DNA of 64,000 nucleotides from Glutamicibacter halophytocola (GCF_001302565.1 NZ_CP012750.1:3844001-3908000); one strand, 5' to 3'. Positions 43,305 to 52,360 are shown, numbered from the stretch's first letter. The notes: generated from the letters alone by a model not told the origin. Numbers and translations: made by a program.

Positions 43305-43338
43305 CGGCGGTTGGACTCACCGACGGGTCCAACCGCCG
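43305..43338 (+). terminator. Intrinsic terminator/attenuator after neuB
   Basis: CGGCGGTTGGAC and its exact complement form a 12-bp stem with a 10-base loop followed by TTTATTT. It lies 15 bp after neuB and 38 bp before the next gene of the same direction, so it probably lowers transcription into the transferase genes. Confidence 0.8.
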
Positions 43339-43376
43339 TTTATTTATGTCTGCATAAGGAAGGCCGAGAAGAAGAC

Positions 43377-44372
43377 ATGGACTTGATCCCCGGGCGCATC
43401 TCCGTGGTTATCCCCGCCTACAACCAAGAAGCATATATTTGCGATGCCCTCTCATCGCTGACCCGGCAAAAGCTGGGACGCTGGGAGCTGGAAGTGCTCG
43501 TGGTTGATGACGCATCCGACGACCAGACGTCCGCGCTGGTGAGCAGCTACCAGGACCGGCTGCCGGGCCTGCGGCTGATCAGCCTGCCCGAGAACTCCGG
43601 GGTGTCCGCGGCCCGCAATGCCGGTCTGGAACAGGTCACCGGCGAATATTTCACTTTCCTCGACCCTGACGACTGGTACTCTTGCGAGCACCTGATGACG
43701 ATGGCCGAGTCGCTGACCGAGCTGCATGTCGACTTCGTGCGCTGCGACCACGTGCGGGTCACCGGCACCAACCGCGTGATTCACCGTGCCCCGCAGGCGC
43801 TGCGCGGCATGCCGCTGGACCCCGCCGATGATATCGAGCCGGTCGATTCCCCGTCCATGGTGGACTACACCTTCGTCTGGGCGGGCATGTACCGCACCGA
43901 GCTGATGCGAACGCAGGAGCTGTACTACTTCGACTCGCAGCTGCACAGCGCCGAGGACCGGCTGTGGCTATGGAAACTGCACTTGACCACCAGCAAATAT
44001 GCGGTCGTTTCCTCGCCCGGAGTCTTCTACCGGCGCGGCCTGCCCGGTTCGCTGACCCAGGTCTTCGACCAGCGCCAGCTGGGTTTCATCCCCGCCTACG
44101 CGCAGATCCTCAACGAAGTGCGGCTGCACCCGGATGCCGAGCGGCACCTGCCCAAAGCCATGCGCCAGTTCTTCGCGATCGTGTGCCATCATGAGAAACG
44201 GGCGAAGAACTATCCGCCCGAGGTCCGCCTGGAAATGAAGCAAAAACTGCGCCAGGTGTTCACCACCATTGACGCGCCCTTGGCACGCCAGGTGGCACTC
44301 GAAATGGACGTCGCCCGTCGCCGCCATATCCTCTCCTTCCTGCAGCCAGGTCAGATCGGGGCCGCCAAGTGA
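43377..44372 (+). CDS. Glycosyltransferase family 2
   Basis: A 331-residue GT-A enzyme. The nucleotide-binding start is RISVVIPAYNQEAYICDALSSL, followed by VLVVDDASDDQTSALV, VSAARNAGLEQVTGEYFTFLDPDDWY (DxD motif in LDPDD) and HSAEDRLWLWKL (ED catalytic block). The start MDLIPGR has AAGGAAGG upstream. The stop overlaps the next ATG (ATGA type), so translation is coupled to the polysialyltransferase-like gene. It probably makes part of a sialylated surface polymer. Confidence 0.93.
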   Translation: MDLIPGRISVVIPAYNQEAYICDALSSLTRQKLGRWELEVLVVDDASDDQTSALVSSYQDRLPGLRLISLPENSGVSAARNAGLEQVTGEYFTFLDPDDWYSCEHLMTMAESLTELHVDFVRCDHVRVTGTNRVIHRAPQALRGMPLDPADDIEPVDSPSMVDYTFVWAGMYRTELMRTQELYYFDSQLHSAEDRLWLWKLHLTTSKYAVVSSPGVFYRRGLPGSLTQVFDQRQLGFIPAYAQILNEVRLHPDAERHLPKAMRQFFAIVCHHEKRAKNYPPEVRLEMKQKLRQVFTTIDAPLARQVALEMDVARRRHILSFLQPGQIGAAK

Positions 44373-45712
44373 TCGCACTGATTGAAGCCAGCAGCTACTT
44401 CCAGCTTGCTTCTCTGGCCGCGATGGCCGATGCAGGACTGCTTCCCGATGCCGATGAACGGGTATTGGTCCTGGCCAACGGTTCACAGGTCCCGGAATTG
44501 ACGACGCCGCTGGATCAGGTCCCGGGCTTTGAAAAGCTGGCAGCTCGTTTCGACCGGGTCGTGGACTTCGCAGCCCTGGCTGCCCCGCGCCGCCCTTCCC
44601 AGTTCAACCCGCGCGAGGACGAGCTGCACATCTTCGAGCGGCTTTTGCGCAGCGCCTGGGATCTTGGTTCCGAGCCGCTGACTCTCGTTCTGGAATCCGT
44701 CCAGGTCAACCCGGCTCGGGCACTGGCCCGCATCTTCTTCGACGCCCAGCTGTGGGTGCATTCCGATGGGCTGATGTCCTACGGGCCGACCCGCAATCGG
44801 CTGCCGATGCCGCTGCGCCAGCGCTTGATGGGGACCATCCACGTTGACCTGGTTCCCGGGTTGGAGCCGCACCTGCTGGCCGAGCTCCAGCCGGTCCGCA
44901 AGGTCCTGCGGGCCCAGCAGCTGGAGCGGATCTTCACCGAGCTGGCCGAGGAAGCGCACTTCGAGCTTCCCGGTTCAAGCGCGCTGATCCTTGGCCAATA
45001 CCTGGGATCCCTTCGCCTGATGGACTCTGATGAAGAGTTCGAGCTGCATGTGCAGATGCTTCAGGAGGCCCTTGATCGCGGGCTGGATACGGTGCTGTTC
45101 AAGGCGCATCCATCAGCCAGTGCCACCTCGGCGGCACGGCTGGCCAGTGTCGCTGAGCAGATGGGCCTGGATTTCCGCCTGCTGGACACCGATCACCTGG
45201 CGGAAACCGTGATCGCCTCGGCCCGGCCAGAAGTGGTCATCTCCTGCTTCTCCACCGGTCTGGCCACCGCCAAGTACATTCTGAACACCGATGTCCACGC
45301 GGCAGGCACCGGAGCAATGCTCCAGGCACTGGCACCCTATGAGAATTCAAACCGGATCCCGCTCTCGATCATCCACGCACTGTTTGTCCAAGGTGTTCCG
45401 GCTCCGGCGCACAGCGACGGCGATGACCAGCTCTCGAAGCTGCTGGTGGCCGTGGCCTACTGCATGCAGGCGGCACAGCTGCCTCAGCTGCGCGAACCTG
45501 CCGCCGAATTCCTGGGCGTCCACTACCCCGAGTTCTCCGCCCACTTCAAGCGCCGCCGGATCACCAAGCTGGATTTGCCGCCGCGCTGGGTGCATCTGGT
45601 ATCGCGCCGCACCTTCCCGTCCAGGGTCCGCGGAGCCTCGCGCCGGGTGTTGCGGACAGGGTCGAAGCAGCTGGAAACATTGTCCAAATCCCTCAGCCGA
45701 CTGGCAAAATGA
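44369..45712 (+). CDS. Polysialyltransferase-like (alpha-2,8-polyST family) glycosyltransferase
   Basis: A 447-residue GT-B-type protein. It starts MIALIEASSYFQLASLAAMADAG. The C-terminal half has TVLFKAHPSASATSAARLA (conserved HP motif), a Leu/Asp-rich stretch and VVISCFSTGLATAKYIL, corresponding to the 'S-S/T' motif that binds the CMP phosphate in bacterial sialyltransferases. A basic C-terminal tail (RRTFPSRVRGASRRVLRTGS) could attach it to the membrane. Its place after neuA-neuB supports a CMP-nonulosonate donor. The family call rests on these motifs and context. Confidence 0.65.
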   Translation: MIALIEASSYFQLASLAAMADAGLLPDADERVLVLANGSQVPELTTPLDQVPGFEKLAARFDRVVDFAALAAPRRPSQFNPREDELHIFERLLRSAWDLGSEPLTLVLESVQVNPARALARIFFDAQLWVHSDGLMSYGPTRNRLPMPLRQRLMGTIHVDLVPGLEPHLLAELQPVRKVLRAQQLERIFTELAEEAHFELPGSSALILGQYLGSLRLMDSDEEFELHVQMLQEALDRGLDTVLFKAHPSASATSAARLASVAEQMGLDFRLLDTDHLAETVIASARPEVVISCFSTGLATAKYILNTDVHAAGTGAMLQALAPYENSNRIPLSIIHALFVQGVPAPAHSDGDDQLSKLLVAVAYCMQAAQLPQLREPAAEFLGVHYPEFSAHFKRRRITKLDLPPRWVHLVSRRTFPSRVRGASRRVLRTGSKQLETLSKSLSRLAK

Positions 45713-46734
45713 CCCTCATCATGATGAAACTGACCCAGCACGACACCCATGAGGTTCCGCGTCCGCGATTCGGGACCGCTCATGTGTGGGTCGAGTCCCC
45801 GCTGCAGCTGCTCTCCGCCGTGGAAACCCACGCCGCGGGGCTGCTGGGCACGGATATCCGGGTTGTTCCACGCCTTGGCATGCCCTTGGAGGCCACTACC
45901 CAGGCGCTGCTCAACCATGCTCCGGCCGGGGTGCACTTCGAGCCGGCGGCCCGCAAGCCTCCGCAACCCAAGAGCTCTGCGGACCGGTATGTCACCGGCG
46001 ATGCCTACTCGGGCAAGGTGCAGCGCAGCTTGCTGGCCGGGGTCAAGGCCAAGGAAATCATCATCATCGATGACGGGCTGGCCACCTTGGCGCTGATCAA
46101 GCAGCTGATCAGCGACTCGCCTGCCCCGTTGGTTCGCGCTCGAGCCAAAAACTCGGCGGCCCGCATTGCCATGGGCCTTGCCACCTGGCATCGCCTGCGC
46201 CAGCTGGCTCGCGAAGACCGCTTGCTGATTGTTTCCGCGCTCTTTGTGGATGCTGCAACGCGCTCGAAGATGGCTGATCTGGGGATCAAGTTCGCCCAGC
46301 ACAAGTTCGAGTGGCTGGCTACCCAGCCGGTCGCGGAGAGCTTTGCCGAACCGACCTTGCTCATCGGATCCGCCATGGTTGCCGATCAGCTGATTCACGA
46401 GCAGCCGTATTTGCAGTGGATCGAGGGCATTGCCGCAGACGGACCGGTTGCGTATTTCCCGCACCGGCGTGAAACCCCGGAACTGCTGGAGAAGATCTCG
46501 AAGATTGACCAGGTGGTCCTCAAGGAACACACTGTCCCGATTGAAATGCGGCTGCGGGTGCTGCGTCCGGGGCAGGAAATCCGGGCCTTGCCTTCTACCG
46601 TGATCCCTTCCCTTCGGCTGCTTTTGGGCCCGGATTCCAGATGCCTCTATCCCCAGGCGGTCCCCGATCATTGGTGGACCGAAGGTACCGACCTCGAGTT
46701 GCGCGAGCACCTATCCAGTTCGTTGAAGGTGTGA
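45709..46734 (+). CDS. Putative sialyl/glycosyltransferase (GT52-like)
   Basis: A 341-residue cytoplasmic protein. VWVESPLQLLSAVETHAAGLLG matches the beginning of GT52-type transferases ('..SPLQlinA.E'), and KEIIIIDDGLATLALIKQL matches their 'iiDDG..t' block. Later GPVAYFPHRRETPELLEKI and RLRVLRPGQEIRALPSTVIPSLRLLLG fit the 'Y..HR.E' and 'p.t..SS' positions. It overlaps the upstream gene by 4 bases. A role in sialylating a surface polymer is inferred. Starts at 45721 or 45724 are possible. Confidence 0.6.
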   Translation: MTLIMMKLTQHDTHEVPRPRFGTAHVWVESPLQLLSAVETHAAGLLGTDIRVVPRLGMPLEATTQALLNHAPAGVHFEPAARKPPQPKSSADRYVTGDAYSGKVQRSLLAGVKAKEIIIIDDGLATLALIKQLISDSPAPLVRARAKNSAARIAMGLATWHRLRQLAREDRLLIVSALFVDAATRSKMADLGIKFAQHKFEWLATQPVAESFAEPTLLIGSAMVADQLIHEQPYLQWIEGIAADGPVAYFPHRRETPELLEKISKIDQVVLKEHTVPIEMRLRVLRPGQEIRALPSTVIPSLRLLLGPDSRCLYPQAVPDHWWTEGTDLELREHLSSSLKV

Positions 46735-46742
46735 AGCCGCTA

Positions 46743-47975
46743 ATGAAACCCTCAGTTCTTGCTATTGCCGACTCTGATTCCTATCTGAAGCTGGCCACAA
46801 GTTTTTTGCATCGCTTGGGTCCCGAATGGGACCGCAAGGTATATTTGGCGCGCACTCCGGTAATGCCCACCGAACAACAGATTTCAGCAGCCTTTGAAGG
46901 CACCGATCTGGATCCGCAGATGCTCGAGGTCATCCAGCTCTCGCAGTTGGAAGCCGATTCGGTCCAGGAAGACATCATCTTCGCTTCGGCGACAGGTCCT
47001 GTTGTTGCCGAAATCTATTCGCGGATCCTGCGTACCGAACCTGTTGATGGGCGCCGTACCGCCTTGATCTCGGCTTTGCCCGGTGTTGCCTACCCTGCCA
47101 CGCAGAAGGGCTGGAACTATCGTCGAGCCGGCGATGCCTTTATCTGCCATTCACATGCCGAGGCCCGCGACTTTTCGTTCATGACCGAATCCCATGCCGG
47201 GCACCAGCCGACCATCATGGTCAGCAAGCTCCCGTTCTTGAACTGCACGGGATTCCCTCCGCCCCAGGAAAAGCTGGTCAATCGCTTGGTCTTCGCACCG
47301 CAGGCCAAGGTTCCCGAAACCGCCGAACAGCGCGAGTCGATCCTGCTTGCGCTGGAGCAGGCCAGCAAGATGAATCCGGGTCTCGAGGTCGTGGTCAAGC
47401 TCCGTGCCAAGGCTGGAGAACCGCAGACCCACCTCGAGGCCCATCCATACGACAGCCTTTTCACGCAGCTGCAGTCGCGCAACAGGATCAGTGCCGAATC
47501 ACGAATCCAGTTCGATACCGGATCCATGAGCGAGGCCCTCGTTCCCGGAAGCGCCCTGGTCACCGTGTCTTCCACTGCTGCCTTGGAATCGTTGGACCGC
47601 GGCTTGCCCACAATGGTGCTTTCCGATTTCGGCGTGAACAGGCAAATGATCAACACCGTATTTGTCGCTTCCGGGATCATCGGCGAATTGGAAGATGTTG
47701 TTTCGCTGAACTTCGGAGAGCCCAGCAAAGCGTGGCTGCGGGAAAACTACTTCCACCGCATGGATCGCAGCTTCTTTCAATCATTGGAGTTCCTGGCCCG
47801 GCGGGCAAACGCTGGACAGCTGCGTACCGATCCGGAAGTCCTGGCCTTCATCCGCCGCCAGCCGCTGCGCCATCGACTGCGTACGGCGTTGCCATCGCCA
47901 GTGGTGAAGGTGCTGCTGAAAATGCGTCACGGCTACCGAAACTCACGCAACCACCGAGCCAGAAGCCTGTCATGA
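46743..47975 (+). CDS. DUF6716-like putative glycosyltransferase
   Basis: A 410-residue protein starting MKPSVLAIADSDSYLKLATSFLHRLG behind an AAGGTG site. The middle contains RTALISALPGVAYPATQKGWNYRRAGDAFICHSHAEARDF, a pattern I associate with DUF6716. The C-terminal half shows EVVVKLRAKAGEPQTHLE and ALVTVSSTAALESLDRGLPTMVLSDFGV, a nucleotide-sugar binding loop as in GT-B enzymes. It closes the sialic acid operon, 8 bp after the previous gene, and has a basic tail. Confidence 0.65.
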   Translation: MKPSVLAIADSDSYLKLATSFLHRLGPEWDRKVYLARTPVMPTEQQISAAFEGTDLDPQMLEVIQLSQLEADSVQEDIIFASATGPVVAEIYSRILRTEPVDGRRTALISALPGVAYPATQKGWNYRRAGDAFICHSHAEARDFSFMTESHAGHQPTIMVSKLPFLNCTGFPPPQEKLVNRLVFAPQAKVPETAEQRESILLALEQASKMNPGLEVVVKLRAKAGEPQTHLEAHPYDSLFTQLQSRNRISAESRIQFDTGSMSEALVPGSALVTVSSTAALESLDRGLPTMVLSDFGVNRQMINTVFVASGIIGELEDVVSLNFGEPSKAWLRENYFHRMDRSFFQSLEFLARRANAGQLRTDPEVLAFIRRQPLRHRLRTALPSPVVKVLLKMRHGYRNSRNHRARSLS

Positions 47976-48071
47976 TCAAATTGAACTTTACTAATGACTT
48001 CCTCTCTGGTCTTCATATTCAGGCTTAGTCATGATCAATTAGCCTTTTAGTGATGTACATAAACTATTGCG

Positions 48072-48104
48072 AGAGTCCGTGAGGGTCCTTCCCTCACGGA
48101 CTCT
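48072..48104 (+). terminator. Terminator of the sialic acid operon
   Basis: A perfect 14-bp stem (AGAGTCCGTGAGGG) with loop TCCTT and a short TTT tail, about 100 bp after the last operon stop. The rest of the 286-bp gap before ino1 is A+T-rich and should hold the ino1 promoter. Confidence 0.85.
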
Positions 48105-48261
48105 TTGGGCATCTGCTGCGAACCCCGACCAGGTGGTAACTGCAAAGGTTGGGAATGTTCTGAACACATTAGGACTTAAGATCAATATGGGCCTAGTTTC
48201 AGGACTCGCGTTTGACGTGCCCGAATGCCCGAAGATTTGTACATTTCAATAAGGAGCTCAT

Positions 48262-49347
48262 GTGTCGGCCAATCCGATCCGCGTTGCCATTGTTGGCGTA
48301 GGAAACTGCGCCACGTCCCTTGTCCAAGGTGTCGAGTACTACCGAAACGCGGACGCGGAGTCCACCGTTCCGGGACTCATGCACGTGCAATTCGGCCAGT
48401 ACCACGTTGGAGACGTACAGTTCGTTGCCGCCTTTGACGTTGACGCGAAGAAGGTCGGCCTCGATCTTTCCGAAGCCATCCTGGCCAGCGAAAACAACAC
48501 CATCAAAATCGCCGACGTGCCTGCTACCGGCGTGACGGTCCAGCGCGGCCATACCCTTGATGGGCTCGGCAAGTATTACCGCGAAACCATCGAAGAGTCC
48601 GACGCTGCACCTGTGGACATCGTCCAGTCCCTCAAGGACAACAAGGTCGACGTGCTGGTTTGCTACCTGCCAGTTGGCTCAGAGCAGGCCGCCAAGTTCT
48701 ACGCCCAGTGCGCCATCGATGCAGGCGTGGCCTTTGTCAACGCGCTGCCAGTGTTCATTGCCGGCACTCCTGAATGGGCCAAGAAGTTCACCGACGCCGG
48801 CGTGCCCATCGTCGGCGATGACATCAAGAGCCAGATCGGTGCAACCATCACCCATCGCGTCATGGCCAAGTTGTTCGAGGACCGCGGCGTGGTGCTTGAC
48901 CGCACCTACCAGCTGAACGTGGGCGGCAACATGGACTTCAAGAACATGCTCGAGCGCGATCGCCTGGAGTCAAAGAAGATTTCCAAGACCCAAGCCGTCA
49001 CCTCGAACACCTCGGCAAAGCTGGACGCTGACGATGTCCACATCGGACCGAGCGACTTCGTTGCCTGGCTCGATGACCGCAAGTGGGCTTTCGTGCGCCT
49101 CGAGGGACGAAACTTCGGTGATGCACCGGTGAACCTGGAGTACAAGCTGGAAGTCTGGGATTCCCCGAACTCCGCGGGTGTCATCATCGATGCCGTGCGC
49201 GCTGCCAAGATCGCCCTTGATCGCGGCATCGGCGGGCCGATCTTGTCGGCTTCGAGCTACTTCATGAAGTCGCCGCCAGAGCAGTACGATGACGAAACTG
49301 CACGCAACAAGGTCGAAGCCTTCATCCGGGGCGACGTGGAACGCTAG
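48262..49347 (+). CDS. ino1: Inositol-3-phosphate synthase
   Basis: A 361-residue enzyme converting glucose-6-phosphate to 1L-myo-inositol-1-phosphate, the first step to mycothiol and phosphatidylinositol in actinobacteria. It starts at GTG after AAGGAG. Signatures are [20 protein letters not shown] (NAD loop), [46 protein letters not shown] and [13 protein letters not shown], with [10 protein letters not shown] near the active site Lys. Monocistronic. Confidence 0.97.
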   Translation: MSANPIRVAIVGVGNCATSLVQGVEYYRNADAESTVPGLMHVQFGQYHVGDVQFVAAFDVDAKKVGLDLSEAILASENNTIKIADVPATGVTVQRGHTLDGLGKYYRETIEESDAAPVDIVQSLKDNKVDVLVCYLPVGSEQAAKFYAQCAIDAGVAFVNALPVFIAGTPEWAKKFTDAGVPIVGDDIKSQIGATITHRVMAKLFEDRGVVLDRTYQLNVGGNMDFKNMLERDRLESKKISKTQAVTSNTSAKLDADDVHIGPSDFVAWLDDRKWAFVRLEGRNFGDAPVNLEYKLEVWDSPNSAGVIIDAVRAAKIALDRGIGGPILSASSYFMKSPPEQYDDETARNKVEAFIRGDVER

Positions 49348-49373
49348 GCCTTCCGCTCAAACGGTGCACGAGG

Positions 49374-49400
49374 ATGGGCCAGGACCTTTGCCTGGCCCAT
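49374..49400 (+). terminator. Terminator after ino1
   Basis: ATGGGCCAGG and its exact complement, loop ACCTTTG, 27 bp beyond the ino1 stop. A second perfect 10-bp hairpin (GCCCGCCGGC, loop TTGCAG) follows at 49435-49460. Confidence 0.7.
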
Positions 49401-49538
49401 TGTCGTACCTGGAACTGTTCCCAGACGCGGAGAAGCCCGCCGGCTTGCAGGCCGGCGGGCCTCTGGGCACTAATATGCGAGATCATAGTGGGTACCTCTT
49501 ATTCAATGTGTGGGCAACGGTAATGGCGTTGTGCCCAC

Positions 49539-49661
49539 CTAGCGAATACGAAGGTACATTTCTACAGGCACATGATTCTTGAGCTCGCGCTCTCGCATTC
49601 GGCGATTGAATTCCGTGCTGTCAACGTTTTTCAGCTTGCTGCTGTCTTGACGCTTTCTCAT
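49539..49661 (-). CDS. Candidate small protein (40 aa), basic
   Basis: Starts MRKRQDSSKLKNVDSTEFNR and ends VPVEMYLRIR. A GGAGGG ribosome binding site lies seven bases before the ATG. The site is within an 11-bp hairpin with one bulged base (49669-49699), which could block translation. No family is recognised. The region after the stop has a weak inverted repeat. The coding claim rests on the ribosome binding site and charged, plausible composition. Confidence 0.45.
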   Translation of the reverse strand: MRKRQDSSKLKNVDSTEFNRRMRERELKNHVPVEMYLRIR

Positions 49662-49817
49662 TTGCTTTCCCTCCCTTCATTCACCGTTGAAGGGGAGGGA
49701 AGATCCTGGCGCGTGGTAGAAACGGCGCGAGCTTTCAGGCTTTCTGGACCAGCGAAGATAAGTTCCGAGGTGCGAACTGCCCGTTGAGCGGACGAGGAGT
49801 ACAAGGTGCTAGACATG

Positions 49818-49868
49818 AAAAAAGTTCCTAAGGTGAGAGTCGATTACTGACCTGCAACCTCAGGAACT
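49818..49868 (-). terminator. Intrinsic terminator after the 37-aa ORF
   Basis: On the minus strand, AGTTCCTGAGGT and ACCTTAGGAACT form a 12-bp stem with one mismatch and a 22-base loop, followed directly by a run of six T. It lies 20 bp after the stop of the 37-aa ORF and shows that a leftward transcript ends here. Confidence 0.75.
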
Positions 49869-49887
49869 GGGTGGGATTCACCGTAGT

Positions 49888-50001
49888 CTAGGAAACCACT
49901 GTTCCGGAGGTTGGAGAGACAAAGCCGTAATTGCCGGCAGGCATAAAGCCGCCGCCACGTCGCCATGTGCGATGAGTCGAAATATCCAGAGTGATATTCA
50001 T
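49888..50001 (-). CDS. Candidate small protein or peptide (37 aa)
   Basis: Starts MNITLDISTHRTWRRGGGFM and ends NYGFVSPTSGTVVS. A near-ideal TTAGGAGGTGGAG ribosome binding site precedes the ATG, and an intrinsic terminator follows within 20 bp, so this is a short complete transcription unit. The Gly-rich centre after a charged start resembles a precursor peptide, but no modification genes are adjacent. No family is recognised. Confidence 0.55.
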   Translation of the reverse strand: MNITLDISTHRTWRRGGGFMPAGNYGFVSPTSGTVVS

Positions 50002-50081
50002 CGTTTCTCCACCTCCTAAAATCTATTTGAAGCCAGTCGCGATCAGACGCGAGGCTTTGCTGATAAGTTTTATCGATCCGC

Positions 50082-50098
50082 AAGTCTCATTGAGACTT
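50082..50098. promoter_or_regulatory. 17-bp perfect palindrome upstream of the 37-aa ORF
   Basis: AAGTCTCATTGAGACTT is symmetric around its central T. A second small palindrome, GATAAGTTTTATC, lies at 50062-50074. Both are 60-100 bp upstream of the 37-aa ORF and look like operator sites. Confidence 0.5.
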
Positions 50099-50183
50099 CC
50101 CAATCACAATATTCAGCTTACATGGATTACACCCGGTCCGCCACTAATTAAGTCAAAAAGTTTAAGAACTTTTTTTGAGGCGC

Positions 50184-50217
50184 AAAAATGCCTGGCACCG
50201 CGGCGGCACCAGGCATT
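50184..50217 (-). terminator. Terminator after cca
   Basis: ATGCCTGG and CCAGGCAT form an 8-bp stem closing a G+C-rich loop, followed on the minus strand by TTTTTG, about 28 bp after the cca stop. Confidence 0.75.
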
Positions 50218-50244
50218 GTTGCTGCACTTTCCACAGGCCAGCAA

Positions 50245-51696
50245 TTACTCTTCGGTGATAGCTCCCTGCGCTTCGGGCTGCTTTTCCCACCAAGCACGAA
50301 GCTGCTCTACAGCCGCCTCTTCGCCCAGCGGGCCTTCATCCAAACGCAGCTCGAGCATGAACTTGTAGGCGCGGCCGACCACGGGGCCAGGCTTGATTCC
50401 CAGAATTGCCATGATCTGCTGGCCATCCAGATCCGGGCGGATGGATTTGAGTTCTTCCTGCTCCGCGATCTGGGCGATGCGCTCCTCGAGATCATCGTAG
50501 GCAAAGGCCAGGCGGTCAGCCTTCTTGCGGTTGCGCGTGGTGACATCCGAACGGGTCAAGCGATGAAGGTGCTCGAGCAGCTCTCCAGCATCGGTGACGT
50601 ATCGGCGCACGGCCGAATCTGTCCACCCGGCGTCCCCGTAGCCGTAGAAGCGCATGTGCAGTTCGACCAGGCGAGCCACGGCCTTGGTGGTCTCCTTGTC
50701 AAAGCGCAAGGTCCGCATGCGCGCCTTGACCAATTTTGATCCGACCATGTCGTGGTGGCGGAAGGACACCGCGCCGCTGGGTTCAAACTTTCGGGTGGCA
50801 GGCTTGCCGATGTCGTGCATCAGGGCGGCAAAGCGCAGCACGAAGTCGGGTCCCGGAACCGGACCATCTTGATCGGTTTCCAAGGCGATGGCCTGCTCGA
50901 GCACGGTGAGCGAATGCTGGTACACATCCTTGTGCCGATGATGCTCGTCAATTTCCAGGCGCAGGGCGGAAACTTCCGGCAGCACCTTGTCGGCCAGCCC
51001 GGTGTCGACCAGCAGGTTGATGCCGGCTCGAGGATCCGCGCCATTGATCAGCTTGACCAGCTCATCACGCACCCGCTCCGCAGAAATAATGTCGATGCGA
51101 TCGGTCATTTCGCTCATGGCCTTGCGCACGTCTGCGCTCACTTCGATTTTCAGCTGCGAAGCAAAACGGGCGGCGCGCATCATGCGCAATGGATCATCCG
51201 AGAAGGAAATGTCCGGAGCCCCCGGGGTGCGAATCGATTGGTCCTTCAAGGAAGAGACGCCATCAAAGGGGTCAACGAGCTCGAGGTCCGGCAGGCGAAG
51301 GGCCATGGAGTTCATGGTGAAGTCGCGGCGGAACAGGTCGTCGTGCAAGTTATCGCCGAAGGCGACAATCGGCTTTCGCGATTCCTTGTCATAGGCATCA
51401 GCCCGATAGGTAGTGACCTCTAGGGTATGCTCGCCCTTTTTCAGCGCGATGGTTCCGAACTCTCGTCCCACATCCCAGATGTTGTCGGCCCAACCGGAAA
51501 TCACCTTGATGGTTTCCTCGGGGCGCGCGCTCGTGGTGAAGTCCAGATCCGGAGAAACCCGGCCCAAGTAGAGATCTCGAACCGGCCCGCCCACCAGGGA
51601 CAACTCATGGCCTGCCGTGACGAAGCGGTCGGCCAAGTCGAAAATGACCGAAGGCAGGATTTGACGCAACGCGTCAGGTGAGGGAAGTGCATGCAT
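50245..51696 (-). CDS. cca: CCA tRNA nucleotidyltransferase
   Basis: A 483-residue class II tRNA nucleotidyltransferase that adds or repairs the 3' CCA of tRNAs. The polymerase head has LVGGPVRDLYLGRVSPDLDFTT (metal-binding DxD), then DLFRRDFTMNSMAL and EDPLR-like SDDPLRMMRAARFA. An HD domain follows: HRHKDVYQHSLTVL and ALMHDIGKPATR. The usual actinobacterial length and order (cca, then divergent Nudix and murJ) support the call. Confidence 0.96.
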   Translation of the reverse strand: MHALPSPDALRQILPSVIFDLADRFVTAGHELSLVGGPVRDLYLGRVSPDLDFTTSARPEETIKVISGWADNIWDVGREFGTIALKKGEHTLEVTTYRADAYDKESRKPIVAFGDNLHDDLFRRDFTMNSMALRLPDLELVDPFDGVSSLKDQSIRTPGAPDISFSDDPLRMMRAARFASQLKIEVSADVRKAMSEMTDRIDIISAERVRDELVKLINGADPRAGINLLVDTGLADKVLPEVSALRLEIDEHHRHKDVYQHSLTVLEQAIALETDQDGPVPGPDFVLRFAALMHDIGKPATRKFEPSGAVSFRHHDMVGSKLVKARMRTLRFDKETTKAVARLVELHMRFYGYGDAGWTDSAVRRYVTDAGELLEHLHRLTRSDVTTRNRKKADRLAFAYDDLEERIAQIAEQEELKSIRPDLDGQQIMAILGIKPGPVVGRAYKFMLELRLDEGPLGEEAAVEQLRAWWEKQPEAQGAITEE

Positions 51697-51820
51697 AGTT
51701 ACTTAAGCGTGCCAGAAATCTGGGCGAAATGCTTGAAAATGCACCGAATTCGCTTGCGAGATAACTTACTTGTCCACGTCGATAAAGCGAAGGTGGCCAC
51801 TTTCTCGATAGAGTGGATTC

Positions 51821-52360
51821 ATGAACCGACCGATCCCGTCTGCCCCAAAGCGCACTCCATTGACTGCGTCAATGGCTCGCGCACAGGCAACGGGCGGTCA
51901 CACGAGCTTGCCAACAGTGGAAGAAGTCTCTTCCGGCGGCATCGTCATCGACTTCAAAGCCCCGCAGCTTCCGGTAGCGATTATCGCCCGGTACAACCGC
52001 GGCGGTCGCCTGGAATGGTGCCTACCCAAGGGGCACCCCGAGGGCGTGGAATCCAACGAGGAAGCGGCGATCCGCGAAATCGAGGAAGAAACCGGCATCG
52101 CCGGGAGAATCCTCGCGCCATTGGGTTCGGTCGACTACTGGTTCACCGTGACAAACTACCGGGTGCACAAAACCGTGCACCATTTCCTGCTGGAAGCTAC
52201 CGGCGGGCATCTGACGATCGAGAATGATCCCGACCACGAAGCCGTCGATGTTGCCTGGGTTCCCCTGGATTCCCTCGGCAAGCGCCTGTCCTTCCCTAAT
52301 GAGCGCCGGATCGCTGATCTGGCACGCGAGGTTCTAACAAAGCATGACTCAGGTTCCTAA
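51821..52360 (+). CDS. NUDIX hydrolase
   Basis: A 179-residue protein with a basic N-terminal tail of about 35 residues. The Nudix box is GHPEGVESNEEAAIREIEEETGI, matching GX5EX7REUXEEXGU. The preceding RLEWCLPKG is typical of the group next to cca and murJ in actinobacteria. It hydrolyses a nucleoside diphosphate derivative, unidentified. The stop lies 17 bp inside the next gene, so it is coupled to murJ. The 124 bp between cca and this gene hold the divergent promoters. Confidence 0.93.
   Translation: MNRPIPSAPKRTPLTASMARAQATGGHTSLPTVEEVSSGGIVIDFKAPQLPVAIIARYNRGGRLEWCLPKGHPEGVESNEEAAIREIEEETGIAGRILAPLGSVDYWFTVTNYRVHKTVHHFLLEATGGHLTIENDPDHEAVDVAWVPLDSLGKRLSFPNERRIADLAREVLTKHDSGS

Noticed and set aside
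49572..49787. A 71-codon plus-strand frame between ino1 and cca.
   Set aside because: No ribosome binding site, and it overlaps a minus-strand small ORF with a much better start signal.
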